In this document: positions 37,954-51,000 of the stretch, one piece after another | How the letters are laid out: every line of letters begins with the position of its first letter | Position numbering within the stretch: the stretch's first letter is position 1 | DNA from: Diplosphaera chodatii | Lineage: Eukaryota > Chlorophyta > Trebouxiophyceae > Prasiolales > Stichococcaceae | Direction: 5' to 3' | Length of the DNA: 64,000 nt | Assembly (NCBI GenBank): GCA_032358165.1 | Contig: JAALGY010000054.1 | Coordinates: forward strand, 992,001-1,056,000 | Translations under genes and position numbers: made by a program | The notes under the pieces: generated by a model | Told to the model about the DNA's origin: nothing | Database searches by the model: none | The model's input: only the letters and a program-made list of their open reading frames with translations

Positions 37954-39927
37954 TCACTGCAGCTCCCAGGCATCTGGACCGCCAACAGAGCACCAGCCGG
38001 CGGGCATCGCCGAGAGCTGCAGCTGCCGCAGCTGTGGCCGCAGCAGCTCGATGCGTGCTATCAATGGGATCGGCAGCTGCTCGTCGCCTCTGGAGCGCAT
38101 CACCCGCAGCCGCCGCAGGCCCAGCGGCAGCCGCAGCGTCTCAAGCAGCATCTCCTCCTGCACAGCAGCGACAGCTGTTATACAGCAGCTGGCGAAACAC
38201 GTGCAGCAGGTCGAGGTGCAGATCAGCACTCAAGCAGCGTATGGAATGATAAAGATCTTTCACAGGCCATGACGCACCTGGCGCTCGGCGCTTGCGCCAA
38301 AGAAGCTGAGGTCGACATCCAGCGACAGCGCGCGCAGGCGGCCCAGCTGTGATATGGCGCCTGCCTCGGTGAGCGCTGCGCCATACGCCCGCAGCTCCAG
38401 ATGCTGCACACGCAAGCATGCGGATCGCACCGGTTGACCTGTTTGAGCTCAGTCACCAGATGCCGCCCGCTGCCGGTGCAGGCACGACCACGAGAGGGGT
38501 GCGCGATGCACAGCCGAGCATCAAGCAGGGCCGGGTTCCCACGGCACCTCCAGGGTGGGGGCCAGGCGCGGAAGGGCGGAGAGCGACAGGCCGACGCCCG
38601 CGTACAGGTGCAGCCGCAGCCGCCGCAGCGCCGGCAGCCCGCAGCACGCCGCCAGCTGCCCCTGGTCGTAGATCGGCACCTCCAGCTCCTCCAGCCTGCT
38701 CAGGTCGCCTGCACAGCGTTGGCACGCGGGACGGTGTTGACCCGTTGAGGGCAGCCATCAACTGCCAGCGGTTGTATCCCCATGGCGCCTTCAGCTGTTA
38801 CCCTCTTCATGATGTTTGATAGCACGTGCCAGACAGGGAACACAGTAGTATGAACATCTCGTTGCTTCACCACCATGTTCGACCGCTCATGGTATCAAGT
38901 GCATGGCAGTACGCTCCCGCAGCAGCATCTGTAGCTGAGTAGTTTCATACTGCCTGCGCCTGTTTAGCCTGCCAATTAGCAGTTGGTTGCGCACCCAGCA
39001 GACGGACATACACCACATTACGGTCCAGCCGCAGCGAGGTGAGTGATGCCGGCAGCCCCGAGATCTCCTGGAAGAAGCCCGCCGCCAGCACCAGCGACCG
39101 CAAGCCCACCAGCCTGCCGCATGCACAGACTTACATATGTTCAGGACGCATGCTGGCCCCATGTGCATAGCCTTTCAAAGTAATGCCAGTGAAAGGAGTG
39201 CCTATGACCGCCGCCAGCTTACTGACAAGCAGCACCTGTGCAGCTCGAGCCGGGCAGCCGCCACGGAGGCCGGTGTGCCAACATCCAGGTGCTCGACACA
39301 CTCCGGCAACTCAGATATCACCCTGTCGACCTGGAGGTGCATGCAAGCGGGAGTTCAATTGACGAGTACATGTCGGCAGGGATGCTGCATCAGATATTGC
39401 ATGCTTGCTGCGGGCCACGAGTGACTCATCTGATCGCTTGCCTGCTGAGAGACGTGGTCATGATAGTGAGTGACGCCAGTCAGCAGGCGACGGGCTTCGG
39501 CGATCGGCATGCACACCTCGCCAACACAGCCTTGCGCCGAGGTGACACCGAAGTCGCGTACCTGCGGCGGACAGCTTGAAGTCGTTTCCCAACAATGCCC
39601 CACAGCAGTAGATGGTGTGCCCCAATGCAGTTGATGGTGCACTGACCAAGCCCCGCGACCATTGCACATGGGATAAGAGCATCGGCCCACCTGCTGTGCG
39701 CGCCCCGGCACCCGCAGCCAAGCCATGAACTCCCTCTGGGCGACTTGTTCAGTTGTGCATCGCAGCTTGTGTACCGGCAGCGCGCTGACTGCAGCGTGCC
39801 ATGCTCGACACGCGAGCGCCGCTGCCCGCTTGTCGCAGCTGTCCAGGTGCATCAGGACCTGCGCCCGCATCTCAGCCTCCGGGAGCGCTGCCAGCGGATC
39901 CACGCTAAGCGGGGCGTCTGTCGCCAT
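37954..39927 (-). CDS. F-box-like leucine-rich-repeat protein
   Basis: Probable substrate adaptor of an SCF-type ubiquitin ligase; target unknown. The start ATG at 39927 opens MATDAPLSVD, followed by an F-box-like segment (PLAALPEAEMRAQVLMHL then KRAAALACRAWHAAVSALPV) and a donor after VPGRAQQ. Later minus-strand exons carry leucine-rich repeats: VISELPECVEHLDVG (exon from 39334), LVGLRSLVLAAGFFQEISGL then LPASLTSLRLDRN (about 39110-39010), LSRLEELEVPIYDQGQLAAC then GLPALRRLRLHLYAGV (about 38710-38540), LGRLRALSLDVDLSFFG (about 38400-38285), and LRLPLGLRRLRVM (38160 to the stop). The repeat spacing of roughly 22-26 residues fits plant F-box LRR proteins. The F-box itself is divergent. Exon joins between repeats are approximate. 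Confidence 0.65.
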
Positions 39928-40615
39928 GTCAGCGGCTTTGGCACGAATGCCCCTCCTCAAACCTTCGCCATCCAAGCCTTTCAAGCTGGTTGGAGGCGCG
40001 AAGTGGGCTTCGGCGCCGCAGCTGCTTGAGGCAGATGCTGCCTCTGAGTGCGCTACTCAGAGCATACCGTTGTTACCCCTTGTAATGGTCTACCCCTGAT
40101 GGGTCAGGACTCACGAGGCCCAGCTTCCTTGCAGGGTTTGAACCCTTGTACCATGTCAAAGCCGCGGCAACATCCCTTGTATCAGCAGCAGGCGCACCTC
40201 AGCAGCTCTCAGGATTGCACGAGGCTGCCAAAGTTGGGCACCGCTCTGCGACAAGCTTGCTCCTCTCTGGCAGTGCACGTGAAGCATGCTGAACCCTACA
40301 GATCGAGATGGGTCAGGCCCCTGCTGCGGAACCTGGCATGCCGTATCCACCGGCCAATCGCGATTCAGAGAATCGGCCCAGCATCTTGTCAGTCAAGCGA
40401 GCATTCGCATTCGTGTACGTTGGTGCGCTTGCAGCCTTCGATGAGGATGCCCTGCTTCAAGCGCATTTGCTATACCCTGCAAGCACAGTGGTGACTGATC
40501 AGAGCTTACTGGGTGCAGCTTCGCTGCGATCGACATGCATTTGCAAAATCGCAGCTGCGACGCGCACATTTCAGTCTGCTGCCGCCCGTCGTCTTTGCCG
40601 GCAGCAGGCCATTGC
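39928..40615. promoter_or_regulatory. Divergent intergenic region between F-box and GLYR genes
   Basis: About 690 bases between two start codons pointing away from each other; both promoters should lie here. No coding exon was recognised. An in-frame ATG at 40535 upstream of the chosen GLYR start could move the boundary. Confidence 0.4.
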
Positions 40616-42738
40616 ATGCATTTGTCACTGCAGCGGCACGGCTACACACCTACCAGCCCATTACAAAACAAGCACGCAACAACGCCTGCACTCAGACAAC
40701 CTTCGCGACGCCTGAGTAACAGTCGTCAGGCACAGTGGGCCCGTCGGAGCATGACGATCAGAGCGATGGCGGACAAAGCTCAGATTGGTTGGTGCGGCGT
40801 AGGTACTTTGGGTTTGCCAATGGTAAGACCTGGTGCAGATGAACAAGGTGCACATGCGCTAGTTCTTGAACACATGCACGAGCGGTTTTGAGACGGTGGC
40901 AGGCATGTCCGCATCGCCTGTACTGAAGCCACAAGAGGTTTTGCGCAGGTGACCAATCTGGTGAATGCTGGCTACTCGGTGACGGTCTGGAACCGCAACC
41001 CCGCCCGTTGCGATCCACTTGTGAAGGCTGGTGCCAAGGTAAAGCGTTGCTACTGAACAGAGCTTCAGCTGCCCCCGACCCCGCATTAGGGCACAGTGCG
41101 CACGCTCACATGCAAATGCGGTGATGGCAAGTCACCGTGTTGTTGCAGCTGGGCAGCAGCCCGAGGGAGGTGGCAGAGCAGTGCCAGATCACGGTGGGGA
41201 CGCCAGCTTGTGGTAGAGCTGTCTGTAGTGATGTATATGGTGGCACTGCCAACGTTGCCATCTGGTCCATCTATCCAATGAAATGGGCATCTGCGCATGC
41301 AGTTTGCCGTGGTGTCAGACCCGGCGGCTGCGCTGGATGTAGCGACAGGGCCAGATGGCGTAGCAGCAGGCATTTCAGAAGGTGCCCCTTGTCGATGTTG
41401 CAACCTGTGCAGAAAGCTGCGCAAGCAGAGCTGATGACAACTCAACCTTGACAACCACTGGGTGATCAAGTGCTTTGGATGCAGGCAAGGGCTACATCGA
41501 TGTCTCCACCGTCGATGCTGGCACTGCGCAGCAGGTTGCCTCAGTCATTCGTGAGGCAGGCGGCCAGTACCTAGAGGCGCCTGTCTCGGGCTCAAAGCAG
41601 CCAGCAGAGAAGGGCCAGCTGATATTTCTGGCAGGAGGTACACTGTGGTGTGCACGTGGCTGGTGATACCGTAGCCCGAAGTGTGAGGATGTCTGCATGG
41701 CAAACCAGACCCTGCAAGCACATGTCCGGTGGTGCGACCATGTAGCCGCATGTGACATTGCCACAGGCGACAAGGACCTGTTTGATCAGGCCACACCAAT
41801 GCTTGAAATCATGGGCAAGAGGTCCTTCTTCCTCGGCGAGGTGAGCCACAAGCCCAAAGGCTTACAAAGCCTATTGCTGCAGACTCCAAACGCTCGAAAC
41901 GTAACAGATCATGTCACAAGCGAAGTTGGCGTGATATCCTGCCGGACATGACCCCACCTTTGCCTATATAGGTGGGCCAGGGTGCCAAAATGAAGCTGGT
42001 CATCAACATGGTGCGTAGCCAATGGTACACCAACACTCAGTGGTACATGGATTTCTGTCAGGCTGATCACGCCTATGCTGCAGACCCAAACGTAGCAGGG
42101 CGTGTGGCCAACAACCGAGGTTGGCGAGCTTGTGTGAAATGTCCTGCGTGGCATGACCCCGACCTTCTGCCTACCTACAGATCATGGGCACGATGATGGC
42201 ATCGTTTGCGGAGGGCCTCGCGCTGGCAAAGCAGGCCGGCCTCAGCCAGGACGACCTGCTGGAGGCCAGCGGCCTGGGTGCCATCGCCGCCCCGATGTTC
42301 GCCATGAAGGTGCCGGTGGGGACGCTATGTCCAGCATGCTTACTTCATTGCTGGCCAGCGGATGTGTTACTACATCACGAACTGTACCGACTGTAGGGTC
42401 CAAGCATGCTAAAGGGGGAGTACCCGACCGCATTCCCACTTAAGCACCAGCAAAAGGACTTGCGGCTTGTGTTGGAGCTGGCCGACAGCGTATCGCAGCC
42501 CCTGCCAGTGGCTGCTGCTGCAAACTCACTGTTCGAGCAGGTGAGGTGTCAACTGCACATTGCTGATATTTCGTTTGTGCATGATCACCCTCAACTGCAT
42601 GTCAACATCCGCGATCTGCTGTGGACTTGTCAACACGGCTGACACCTTGCATAGGGTGTGAAGGGCGGTTTTGGGGACTCCGACTTCAGCGCTGTGCTGG
42701 AGGCACTGATGTCAGATGCGCATGATTCAACGGCATAG
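40616..42738 (+). CDS. GLYR: Glyoxylate/succinic semialdehyde reductase, beta-hydroxyacid dehydrogenase family, organelle-targeted
   Basis: NADPH-dependent reductase that turns glyoxylate into glycolate and succinic semialdehyde into gamma-hydroxybutyrate, detoxifying these aldehydes. Exons in phase: 40616-40822, 40949-41038, 41147-41193, 41303-41381, 41485-41637, 41767-41840, 41972-42010, 42181-42315, 42397-42540 and 42655-42738 (TAG). The Rossmann motif is GWCGVGTLGLPM with VTVWNRNPARC; then FAVVSDPAAALDV, the substrate loop APVSGSKQPAEKGQL, the catalytic-lysine helix GQGAKMKLVINM joined to IMGTMMASFAEGLALAKQAG, and the C-terminal FPLKHQQKDLRLVLELAD and GFGDSDFSAVLEAL. Spacing fits the GLYR branch rather than long 6-phosphogluconate dehydrogenases. 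Roughly 45 residues before MTIRAMADK are Arg/Ser/Gln-rich, a likely plastid or mitochondrial transit peptide; starting at ATG 40751 would give a cytosolic form. Confidence 0.92.
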
Positions 42739-43114
42739 GAAGCCGTGACCGAGGGTCTGGATGGAAGTCTAGGTCTAGCTATGCACCGGAGCATTGCTGA
42801 ACTGACATTGTCTGTACTAAAAATTTCGTGAGTGTACTGCAGACCATAGCAAGCTACATGAACACATGCAGCTGCATATTTGCGACGGGCCGGACGTGTG
42901 CGATCTGCTTTGGCCAAATGATTACTAGCTGCATGCAGATTGTATACATTGCGGACAGCATCAGCTCGGGCGCACGACTGGGCTTCAATTAGAGCCCATA
43001 GCTCACCATCCTGGCGTGTGCATCGGCCGTGCAGCTCTAGTGCGGTCAACGCGACAGCTGCGCTAGAGGATCAAAACATATGAGTCATACTTCCAAGTGA
43101 GCACACGACTGACC
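42739..43114. other. Intergenic region between GLYR and Tpt1 genes
   Basis: About 375 bases with no recognisable exon. It should hold the GLYR 3' UTR and the promoter of the phosphotransferase gene. Confidence 0.4.
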
Positions 43115-44227
43115 ATGCAGCAGGCCACAGCGGGACACAGGTGCGGCTTGCTGGGCCAGGCTGGAACTGCAGGTGCAGGTTGCTATCCGCAAGCGACGTA
43201 TGCCAGAGTACAGGCTGTCGTATACAGCTCGCATAACCCTACGAGGAGTCGGTCGCGGAGCACGGCCATCAGTCAGGAGATGGCGTACCTCCTGCGGCAT
43301 GCATCAGGTGTGACCAGTGGCTTGTACGCATCTGCATGTGCAATATGGTGCAAACCTGATGGTCATCCTTCCGCGAATGCTTCAACGATTGTATGCCTAC
43401 ACTATGATCCTGCTTCCAACGCAGACTCAGGCATGGATGCATCAGGCTGGATTGCGCTTTCTGACCTGGTTGCCAGACTCAAGTGCAAAGCCACTGAGGC
43501 GGAGGTTCTGGCTGTTATTGAGACCAGCGAGAAGGCAGGTCGTGTTTGACCCGGTGTCATCGTCCTGCTGAGCGTACATATGAGGCTGATGTCATGCAGC
43601 AACCCTGAGCTCAACCAGCATCATACTGTCTGCAAAGAGCTCACAGTTGGAGCAGGTTCGAGTGCACTAGTCGCGTGCTGTGCGTGGCATGTTGCAGAAG
43701 CGGTTCGTGTTGGGCGAGGGGCTGGACGGTCGGCCAGCAGTGCGTGCAGCGCAGGGCCATTCGGTTGTGCTGGATGCCCCTGTTCTTGACACGGTGACGT
43801 CACCAGAGCAGCCTGCAGGACCCGCGGTGCATGTGACCAGCAATGAGGGCTGGGCCGCTATACAGGTGCAACTGATCATGGATGTGTTCGCCTCTCGGCA
43901 CTGTCGTCTCAGCATGGTGTGGCAGCTTGTGAGGTTGTTGCAGACAAGCAGTACTCCCGTTGACTGCTGACCACGCAGGCAGACGGCTTCCTGCGGCGTA
44001 TGTCCCGCACCCACATCCACTTCGCAACTGCGGCAGCACACCTGCGGAAAAACTCGTGGGTGGCAGTGGCCTTGCAGCTGGATCTGCCAGCAGCACTCGC
44101 TGCAGGGCACACCTTCTTCAGGGCAGCAAATGGAGTGCTGCTCACTGAGGGGCCGTTGCCGGTGATGTTTGTGCGTCAGGTGGCTCCGCAGGCAATTGTT
44201 TGGGACACAAACGGTACACAATCATAG
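43115..44227 (+). CDS. TPT1: tRNA 2'-phosphotransferase, Tpt1/KptA family
   Basis: Removes the 2'-phosphate left at the splice junction by the fungal/plant-type tRNA ligase, passing it to NAD+ and releasing ADP-ribose cyclic phosphate. First exon 43115-43307, second 43431-43538, stop TAG 44225-44227. Motifs in order: ISQEMAYLLRHASG (the Arg-His of the catalytic core), DASGWIALSDLVARLK, KRFVLGEGLDGRPAVRAAQG followed by HS (the QGHS signature), HVTSNEGWAAIQADGFLRRM, SRTHIHFATA, and a C-terminal GVLLTEGPLPVMF that fits the family's NGVxLTxG strand. The first 55 or so residues before ISQEM are Gln/Ala/Ser/Arg-rich and could be an organellar or unconserved extension. Length fits the family. An intron-containing tRNA-Ser lies in the same window, a natural substrate class. 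Confidence 0.9.
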
Positions 44228-45080
44228 CGCACATCTAGATAGTATGACACCGGCACCTTGCGCACTCGCCGACCGCAAGCAATGCCCACAATGTAGCAGC
44301 TGCATGCACTTGTTGATGATCATCTTGCCTGATTGGTCGTGGGAAATACCACGTGGCTGCAACACTTCTGGGCGTTGACTGCAGTAAAACCGGCACATCT
44401 GAATGTCTGGAACGGCCTGCATCTGGCCAGGCCAAGTGCTTCCAGTTTCCTGTCAGCTTCTTCCGTGTGCCCGCTCGGCGTTTCACCGCAGCAGATTGTG
44501 GCGTGCACAGCACACCCCGGAGACATCGCTGCGGTGGTATGGATCTGTCGACATCTAGCCTACGTGGTATTTGCGCGGTTGGCAGCGTGTGTTTAGCCAG
44601 AAATTGTGACTCTGCTTGCGGGTGACACCCATCGCATTTAGCGCTTGTTCTGGGACCTGCTGCTACTGAGACAAAAGCGGTCGACCTCGCCCATGCCTCT
44701 CGTATCATGATACGGAGATCAGCGTAACCCCTTTGTTGCGATGCTGTGTTATGACCTCGTCAGTGCCAGGGCCAACATAGTCGTACATCAGCCTCTGCAG
44801 CAGGAGGCTGTAGCGCTGCAGAGCCACATGTTGCAGTCTCGATCTTGGCTGAGTGCTTCCAGATTCATTTGAGGGTCGTCGCGAGGGTTGGGTCCTGGAC
44901 AGGTGAGATGTGCGCACTCACTCACAAGACTGATATCGACACTGAGCCATGCGGGAATGGTATGGTGGTCTGATTGCGTGAGTTTGAGCGTATCTTTCAC
45001 GAAGCGTTACTTGAAGGGATGTCAAGGGATGATTGAAGCTGCATCCTTGTACCGGAGGCACATCACAGCACAGCTGCATT
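44228..45080. other. 850-base intergenic region upstream of the OSCA-like gene
   Basis: No supported gene. A 157-codon minus-strand open frame (44235-44708) has no motif and no start support. The stretch should contain the Tpt1 3' UTR and the promoter and leader of the channel gene. Confidence 0.4.
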
Positions 45081-48000
45081 ATGAGCACCAGACCGTATGA
45101 TGCAGGTCTGCACACACTGAGGCTGCTTGCCAGCCAGCAGGCTCAGTCGTTGGAGGCGCAGCCAACAGGTGGTGAACATGGCGACAGCAGCACCGACGCG
45201 GCTGTTGCCGCCGCCGCTGCCTCCATCACCGCCCCCACCGCCGCCGCCGGTGACCACTCCAGGCATCATCACCCTGAACAACAGGGTCACAGGTGTGTGT
45301 CATGGGTGGATCTGGGTCTGCTGCAATCCTCAAGATAGTTGTGCATGCCAGCAGGCGTCATATGGACGCACCATCACAAGCAATAGCCGGATGACGACAC
45401 GAAGTCACAAGCTGCAATACGTCACTATCGACCTGCCACCCACCCTCGCTGACTGTGGGCTGCTGACTGGTGCAGACGGGCAGATTGTTAGCACCTTGTA
45501 CCTGATGGCGGTCATTGGCGTCATCTGCTTCATATTCTTCATCGTCTTCCGCAAGGGCATCAAGCTCTATCAGACACGGCTGGTAAGAGGCAGCTTTTGC
45601 TGGGTCATGACAGTCAGTCTGTATATGTACACTGATTGCCAAACTGACAGCACTTGGAAGTACTCTCTGCAGTATCTGGCCAATGTCATCTTCAAGCCTC
45701 CCACTATGAAGCTCACGGGCCACCACCGCCTCTGGTAGGTGTATCACACCAGCAGAACCAGTCCAGCTGAGACCTTGTGCCATTTTGCACCATTGTGCTG
45801 CCAATGTCACAACCTTGAGCACAGATGCACATCAGATGCGATGGGTTGCTGTAGGAGCTGGCTGGTGCCCATCTTCACAGTGAAGGACGAGGATTTCATC
45901 CGCTCATGTGGGCTCGACTCCCTGGTGAGGCCTGCGCCATGCAGCACTGCCAGTGTGGTGGGCCCGTGCCGCTTCTGTACCGAACGTGGCAGCAATGTCT
46001 GCTGCAGATGATCGTACGGACTGCAGCGCTGGGGGTGCAGCTGTTCCTACCTATCACAATCATTGCCTGCCTCGTCTGTGAGTACCCTCCTGCTGCCAAG
46101 CCCATCAGAACTGGCCAACATTCCACAGCTAGATGCAGTCAGTTGTGCCTGGCAGAGCATGTGCGTTCATGGTGCCTCTTTATAGGCTTGTACACCTTTG
46201 TGTGGCTTGCGCTGCGCAGTGCTGCCGACATATATGTCGCAGAACTATCTGGCAGAGCAGCATGCTGCGGGTGATGTGGCGTCCACGTCCACGCCCTTCT
46301 CTCGAGCCACGATGGGCAACATCAAACGGGCCTCGCCTGTCTTTTGGTATGCACGTTGGACACACGCAGCTTCCCAGTATGTGCTGCCAGGTGACAGAGT
46401 GGAGGTGCCATTGGATGTGCCATGCCTGCAGGGTACCTTTTGTGTACGTGTACATCGTCGTCATCTATGCATCCTGGCTGTTGCGCCGCCAATACAAGGT
46501 ACCCCAGTCACTCTGCCACTCGACAAAGCTGTGTTGCCACCGTGACAGCATGATTGTGCAACCCTCGAGACCTTGCGCTCATTCAAGGTGATCCGCAACT
46601 CGCAGGACTATGTGCGGCTGCGGCAGCGGTACATCGTGCAGGGCGAGGTCAGCGTGAACGAGTGGCACGACCACTTCATGCTGCAGGGTGCCCGCCGCAC
46701 GACCCTTAACCCCGACAAGCCTCTGCCGCCGCCTGCATCTGCACAGCGAGCATCGATCCAGTCCATCGTGCAGCACTGGACTGGCCTATCCCGGCGCCGG
46801 CATGAGGTACGGCTCTGCCGAGTTTCATCTCACAGCTCAGGCAGCCTCACCAGCGAGGAAGTCACTCCCCACAGAGGCATCTTGAAAGAGAAGTCTGCAT
46901 TACACTTTCGCAGACCGAGAACGGCAGCGATGATGAGGATGTGGATGACCGGCGGGACTCCGATCTGTCAGTGGAGGTACGCACAGCAGCAACAGTGCAG
47001 CGTGGTCGAAACTTGGTAATTGTCGATGGTAGACGGAGGTCAGCTACGCCACCTTGCGTCACCGCAGGACGGTGGGCCCAGTGAGTTGCGGCACAGGAAC
47101 CTGCGGCGCAACTCCTCATCCACCAGCCAGGTACATGAGGATAACAGCTGCGACACTGTGTGGTGTTCGCCGCACTCCTGCAGTGCAGCTCGCTGGCGCC
47201 CAAGGTGTCGTGCTTCTGGTCACTGTGCACCTGCGGTCGTGCTGCAGGGCAGCTCGCCACTCCTGCGGAAGCTGGCCAGCCGCCGTGCGGCGCGTGCCGG
47301 CAGCAACAGCCTGGGTGGGGCATCGCCGACGCCCTCCCACACAGCAGGCGCAGACGGACCCATATCGCCTCCCCTGCCGCCACTCAGCCCGCCGGCAGGC
47401 AGCGCCAACAGCCAGTCCGGACTGCACACGCCAGCTGGCCCACCTGCACGGGGTCTGCCGCTGGCGCCGGGCAGCGCCATCAGCACGCCTGCCGCTGGGG
47501 CAGCAGCTGGTGCCGTCACGCCGGCGTCAGCACAGCTCACGCAGGCAGCGGGCGAGGGTGCATTGCAGGCAAACAACGGCAATGGCGTCAATGCCGCTGC
47601 GCAGGATGGAATGCAGCGGCGCGAACCCGCCAGCCCGACAGGCGACTCGCCCCCGGCACGGAACTACCTGGAGCAGGTGTGCACTTGACATTGCTGGCAA
47701 CCAGCTCTCTGCTGCTGTCAGGCCCGGCGTGCAGACCGCACAGTCTGTTACATCTTTGTCAGCTGCCCCGCTGATTGCTGCCAAATACTTCAGAACGACC
47801 TCCTCAAGCTATCGTGATGGCTCTGTGATCAGGGTTTCCACCGCGACAGCTCGTCTGTACGTCCCTCACACGCCCCTTGGCCTGCAGCATATGTTGCGCA
47901 ACGCATAACTGATGACGTGTCGCTTGCTGACGATCATGTGCACTGCTGCTGGCTCCTATGCATTCGGCCTATGACCGGACGCCCCAGCCCACTTCAGCCC

Positions 48001-51000
48001 ACGAGGAGCCCATCCCAGTCTATTGGGAGGGGATGCAATGAAGCACCTTCTGGCACACTAGGCTCTTGCCATTGCTGAGCCAACCAGCGGTGGTGCCGGC
48101 AGGTGTTCCGGCGGGCCGAGTCTGATTTGCGGCGCTCGCGGCCACCAGGACAGGGCATGGAGCGTGCCAGCGGCAGGTCAGACACTGTGCTGCCATCCCC
48201 TGACACGGCGCCATCGCTGGCACGCATGGACCAGTCAGAGGTGCGCCACCAGCTCGTGCAGGTCCAAATGTGGGATTGATCAAATCAAAGTGCCATTTCA
48301 CTCTGACATGTGATGACCTGCCCCTGGTGGACATGTGATCTTGTTGCATGAAACATGCGGTTGCCGATGGAGACAACTGCCTTGATCCTAAGTGCATGCC
48401 ATGTGCCCGTGATGCAGGCCGCAACCTCGGAAGTCGGCAGCATCCTGCAGCAGCAGATGGCGGGCACCAGCCGCTATGAAACAGGCGAAGGGCGGGACAG
48501 CACTCCAGACTCGGGTGCCTGTTTGCAGAGACTGAAACACACAGATGCCAACAGACGGTCTGCTTGGTCACATGCACACGATCTGGCCAGCCCAGCCCAC
48601 GTCTTGAAGTGCGTCCAATGATGCATCCTGGCTACAAACATGCAAGCCGAGAGCCTTTGTTGGCGTGCTGCAGGCGTGGTGGTGTACAAGTGGTGGCAGG
48701 GGCACCGCGACCCGCATGGCAACCTGCTGAGCGGCAAGCCCAACGTGTGGGCCCGCAAGGTGGTCAACACCACCAACGCCAGGGGCCGCGTGGTGGGCGT
48801 CATGGCGCAGCAGTACGTGGTGCTGGTGGAGGGCGTCCCCGACCCCGCCCAGCAGCAGGGGTGATAATTCATCTGCCAGACTGACATTCGTCCTGCTGCC
48901 TCCGTTCAATCGTTGAGCTAGCCTGTCGAATCAGAAGCAGAGTCGCTGCTCAGAATATTTGGAAACCGGAGACTATGAGGACATGCGGATGCTGCACGAT
49001 TCGTGGTGCTACTGATTGCTTCAGAAGTGGTTGTTACGAACTCAATCTTGCTGCAGGTGGAGGCACACAGAGGTGGGGCGCATCGTGTGGAAGGCGCTGC
49101 GGCGCAAGCGAAAAGGGACAGCGCCTTCGTCAAAAGGAGGGCCGAACAAGCAGGGTGCGTGTCATCAAAGCACACATGGACCCTGCAGCACACCAGCCAC
49201 CTGCTGACCATCATGGGACGTGGCTTCGACCACATGTGAGTATAGCCACGTCAGGAGGGGTCTGAAGGTGCATTGGTCTGACACTGGCAGATGTGCGTCC
49301 ACAGATAAGCCTGCCAAGGGCGGAGCAGCAATACAGCCAGCAGACATGCCCACCCCAGCTGGCAAACAGCATCCCATGCCTTTGGACAACGGCAGCCACC
49401 ACATTGCGATCGACCTTGACGGGTGATTGCAGCACCCCCTGCTCAGCTAGGTTGTAACGTGCAGTATTTGGTGTACTTTGCAACAGCTGCAACCAGAACA
49501 TCAAGAGGATGGTGTTGAACCTATCCTCACTGTTCTGCATTCCAGGGTGACCACCAATGGCAACACGAACGGCAGCAGCAACAGCACCAGCAGCAAGGCG
49601 CGGAATGTGATGGAAAACCAGAAGGCCGACGAGAACCTGGAGCAGCTAGCCGCAACAGGCATACCGCCGGCAGCAGCTGCACCCGGGGCCGAGGGCGGTG
49701 GCAAGGCAGCGGAAGCGGACGGCAGCCCTGTGCTGACGCGGGAGGAGGTGGTGCACGAGTTCTTCAGCTACCTGTTCCCCGACACCTTCCAGCTGGCGCT
49801 TCCTGTACTGCGCCACAAGGTACCACATACTGTGCAGTGTAGTACCGAGTCCCACCTGGCGACTGCGCTCCCCTGCCATGCTTCAAGTGCAAGGGTCAGC
49901 ACCCTGCTGCATGTCCGCCGTGCTGAGGCTGTTGGCGCTGGCCGGCACATCTAACGGCCTGTTCCTGCTCCACAACCGCAGGAGGTGGACCTGCTGCTGA
50001 GCAAGTGGGACCAGGCAGCCAAGGCGCTGGAGATCGCCGAGGCGGCGTACGAGGCTTCGGAGCTGACCACCCGCCCCACCGCCCTCGTGGGCGGCTGCTG
50101 CTGCTTCGGTCGCACCAAGGTGCTCGGCGTGCCAGCCCGTTGACTTGCCCAGACTGCAGGGCATGGTGTTCAGCTCTGCACCGTGCATGCTGGCAGCCAG
50201 CCATGATCGCCTCACAACTGAACATATGGCCTGCATCATGCACAAGGTGGACGCCATCAACCATTGGGCAAAGACAGTCCGGGACCTGGAGGCTGCGGTG
50301 GGGGAGGCGCGGCAGCGGGCGCTGCGCTCGGCGCCCACCGAGAGCTTCTTCGTGTTCTTCAACGACCAGCGGTCGGCTGCCACCGCCGCTCAGGTTCGCA
50401 ACAACCATTAGTCTGCGAGCGCTCGCCAGGCAGGCTCCCTCTGAGAATTTGCAGTGTTCGCGATCTCGAAGCACATCTGGCTCTGACACTGCTGATGTGT
50501 ATGCGCAGGTGTCGCTGCAGTCCGAGGATGGTCGGCAGTTCCGGGTGACCCAGGTCCGATGTTTCCTGCTCTTCATCCACACTGACACATGTGCAAGCAC
50601 ATCCTGATTATCATGCATGCCAACCTTGTTCGCTGGGACCGTCCTGCTGAATGTCCTGCTGATGTGCACGTGCACGTGAGCATAGGCGCCCGGTCCAGAG
50701 GAGGTGAACTGGCCGACGCTGTGGGAGGGCTTCCGCGGGCGCAACATCCGCAGCCTGCTGGTCGCCATCCCCATCGCCATCATGATCATCTTCCCGATCG
50801 GCATCTTCGCTGGTGTGTTGGCAGATGAGCACTCCCTGTGTGGTGCCGCAGCACCTCCTGCAACCTGTGCTCATTGAAGCTCTTTGAGCTCCCATGCTTG
50901 TAGTCTCACAAGCCTGCTGAGGTTGCCCTCTGATCGTGCATTTGTGCACTGCAGGCAGCATCTCGCAGCTAAACCTGCTGCTGTGTGGCTCGCCTGAAAG

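Noticed and set aside
37475..37993. A 172-codon minus-strand open frame after the F-box gene
   Set aside because: It overlaps the end of the F-box gene in another frame and contains no motif or repeat pattern.
40535..40618. ATG 40535 as the GLYR start
   Set aside because: The extra residues (Cys/His-rich) look less like a transit peptide than those from ATG 40616, though it cannot be excluded.
44235..44708. A 157-codon minus-strand open frame in the Tpt1-channel gap
   Set aside because: No recognisable motif, no splice support and a composition like random translation of intergenic DNA.
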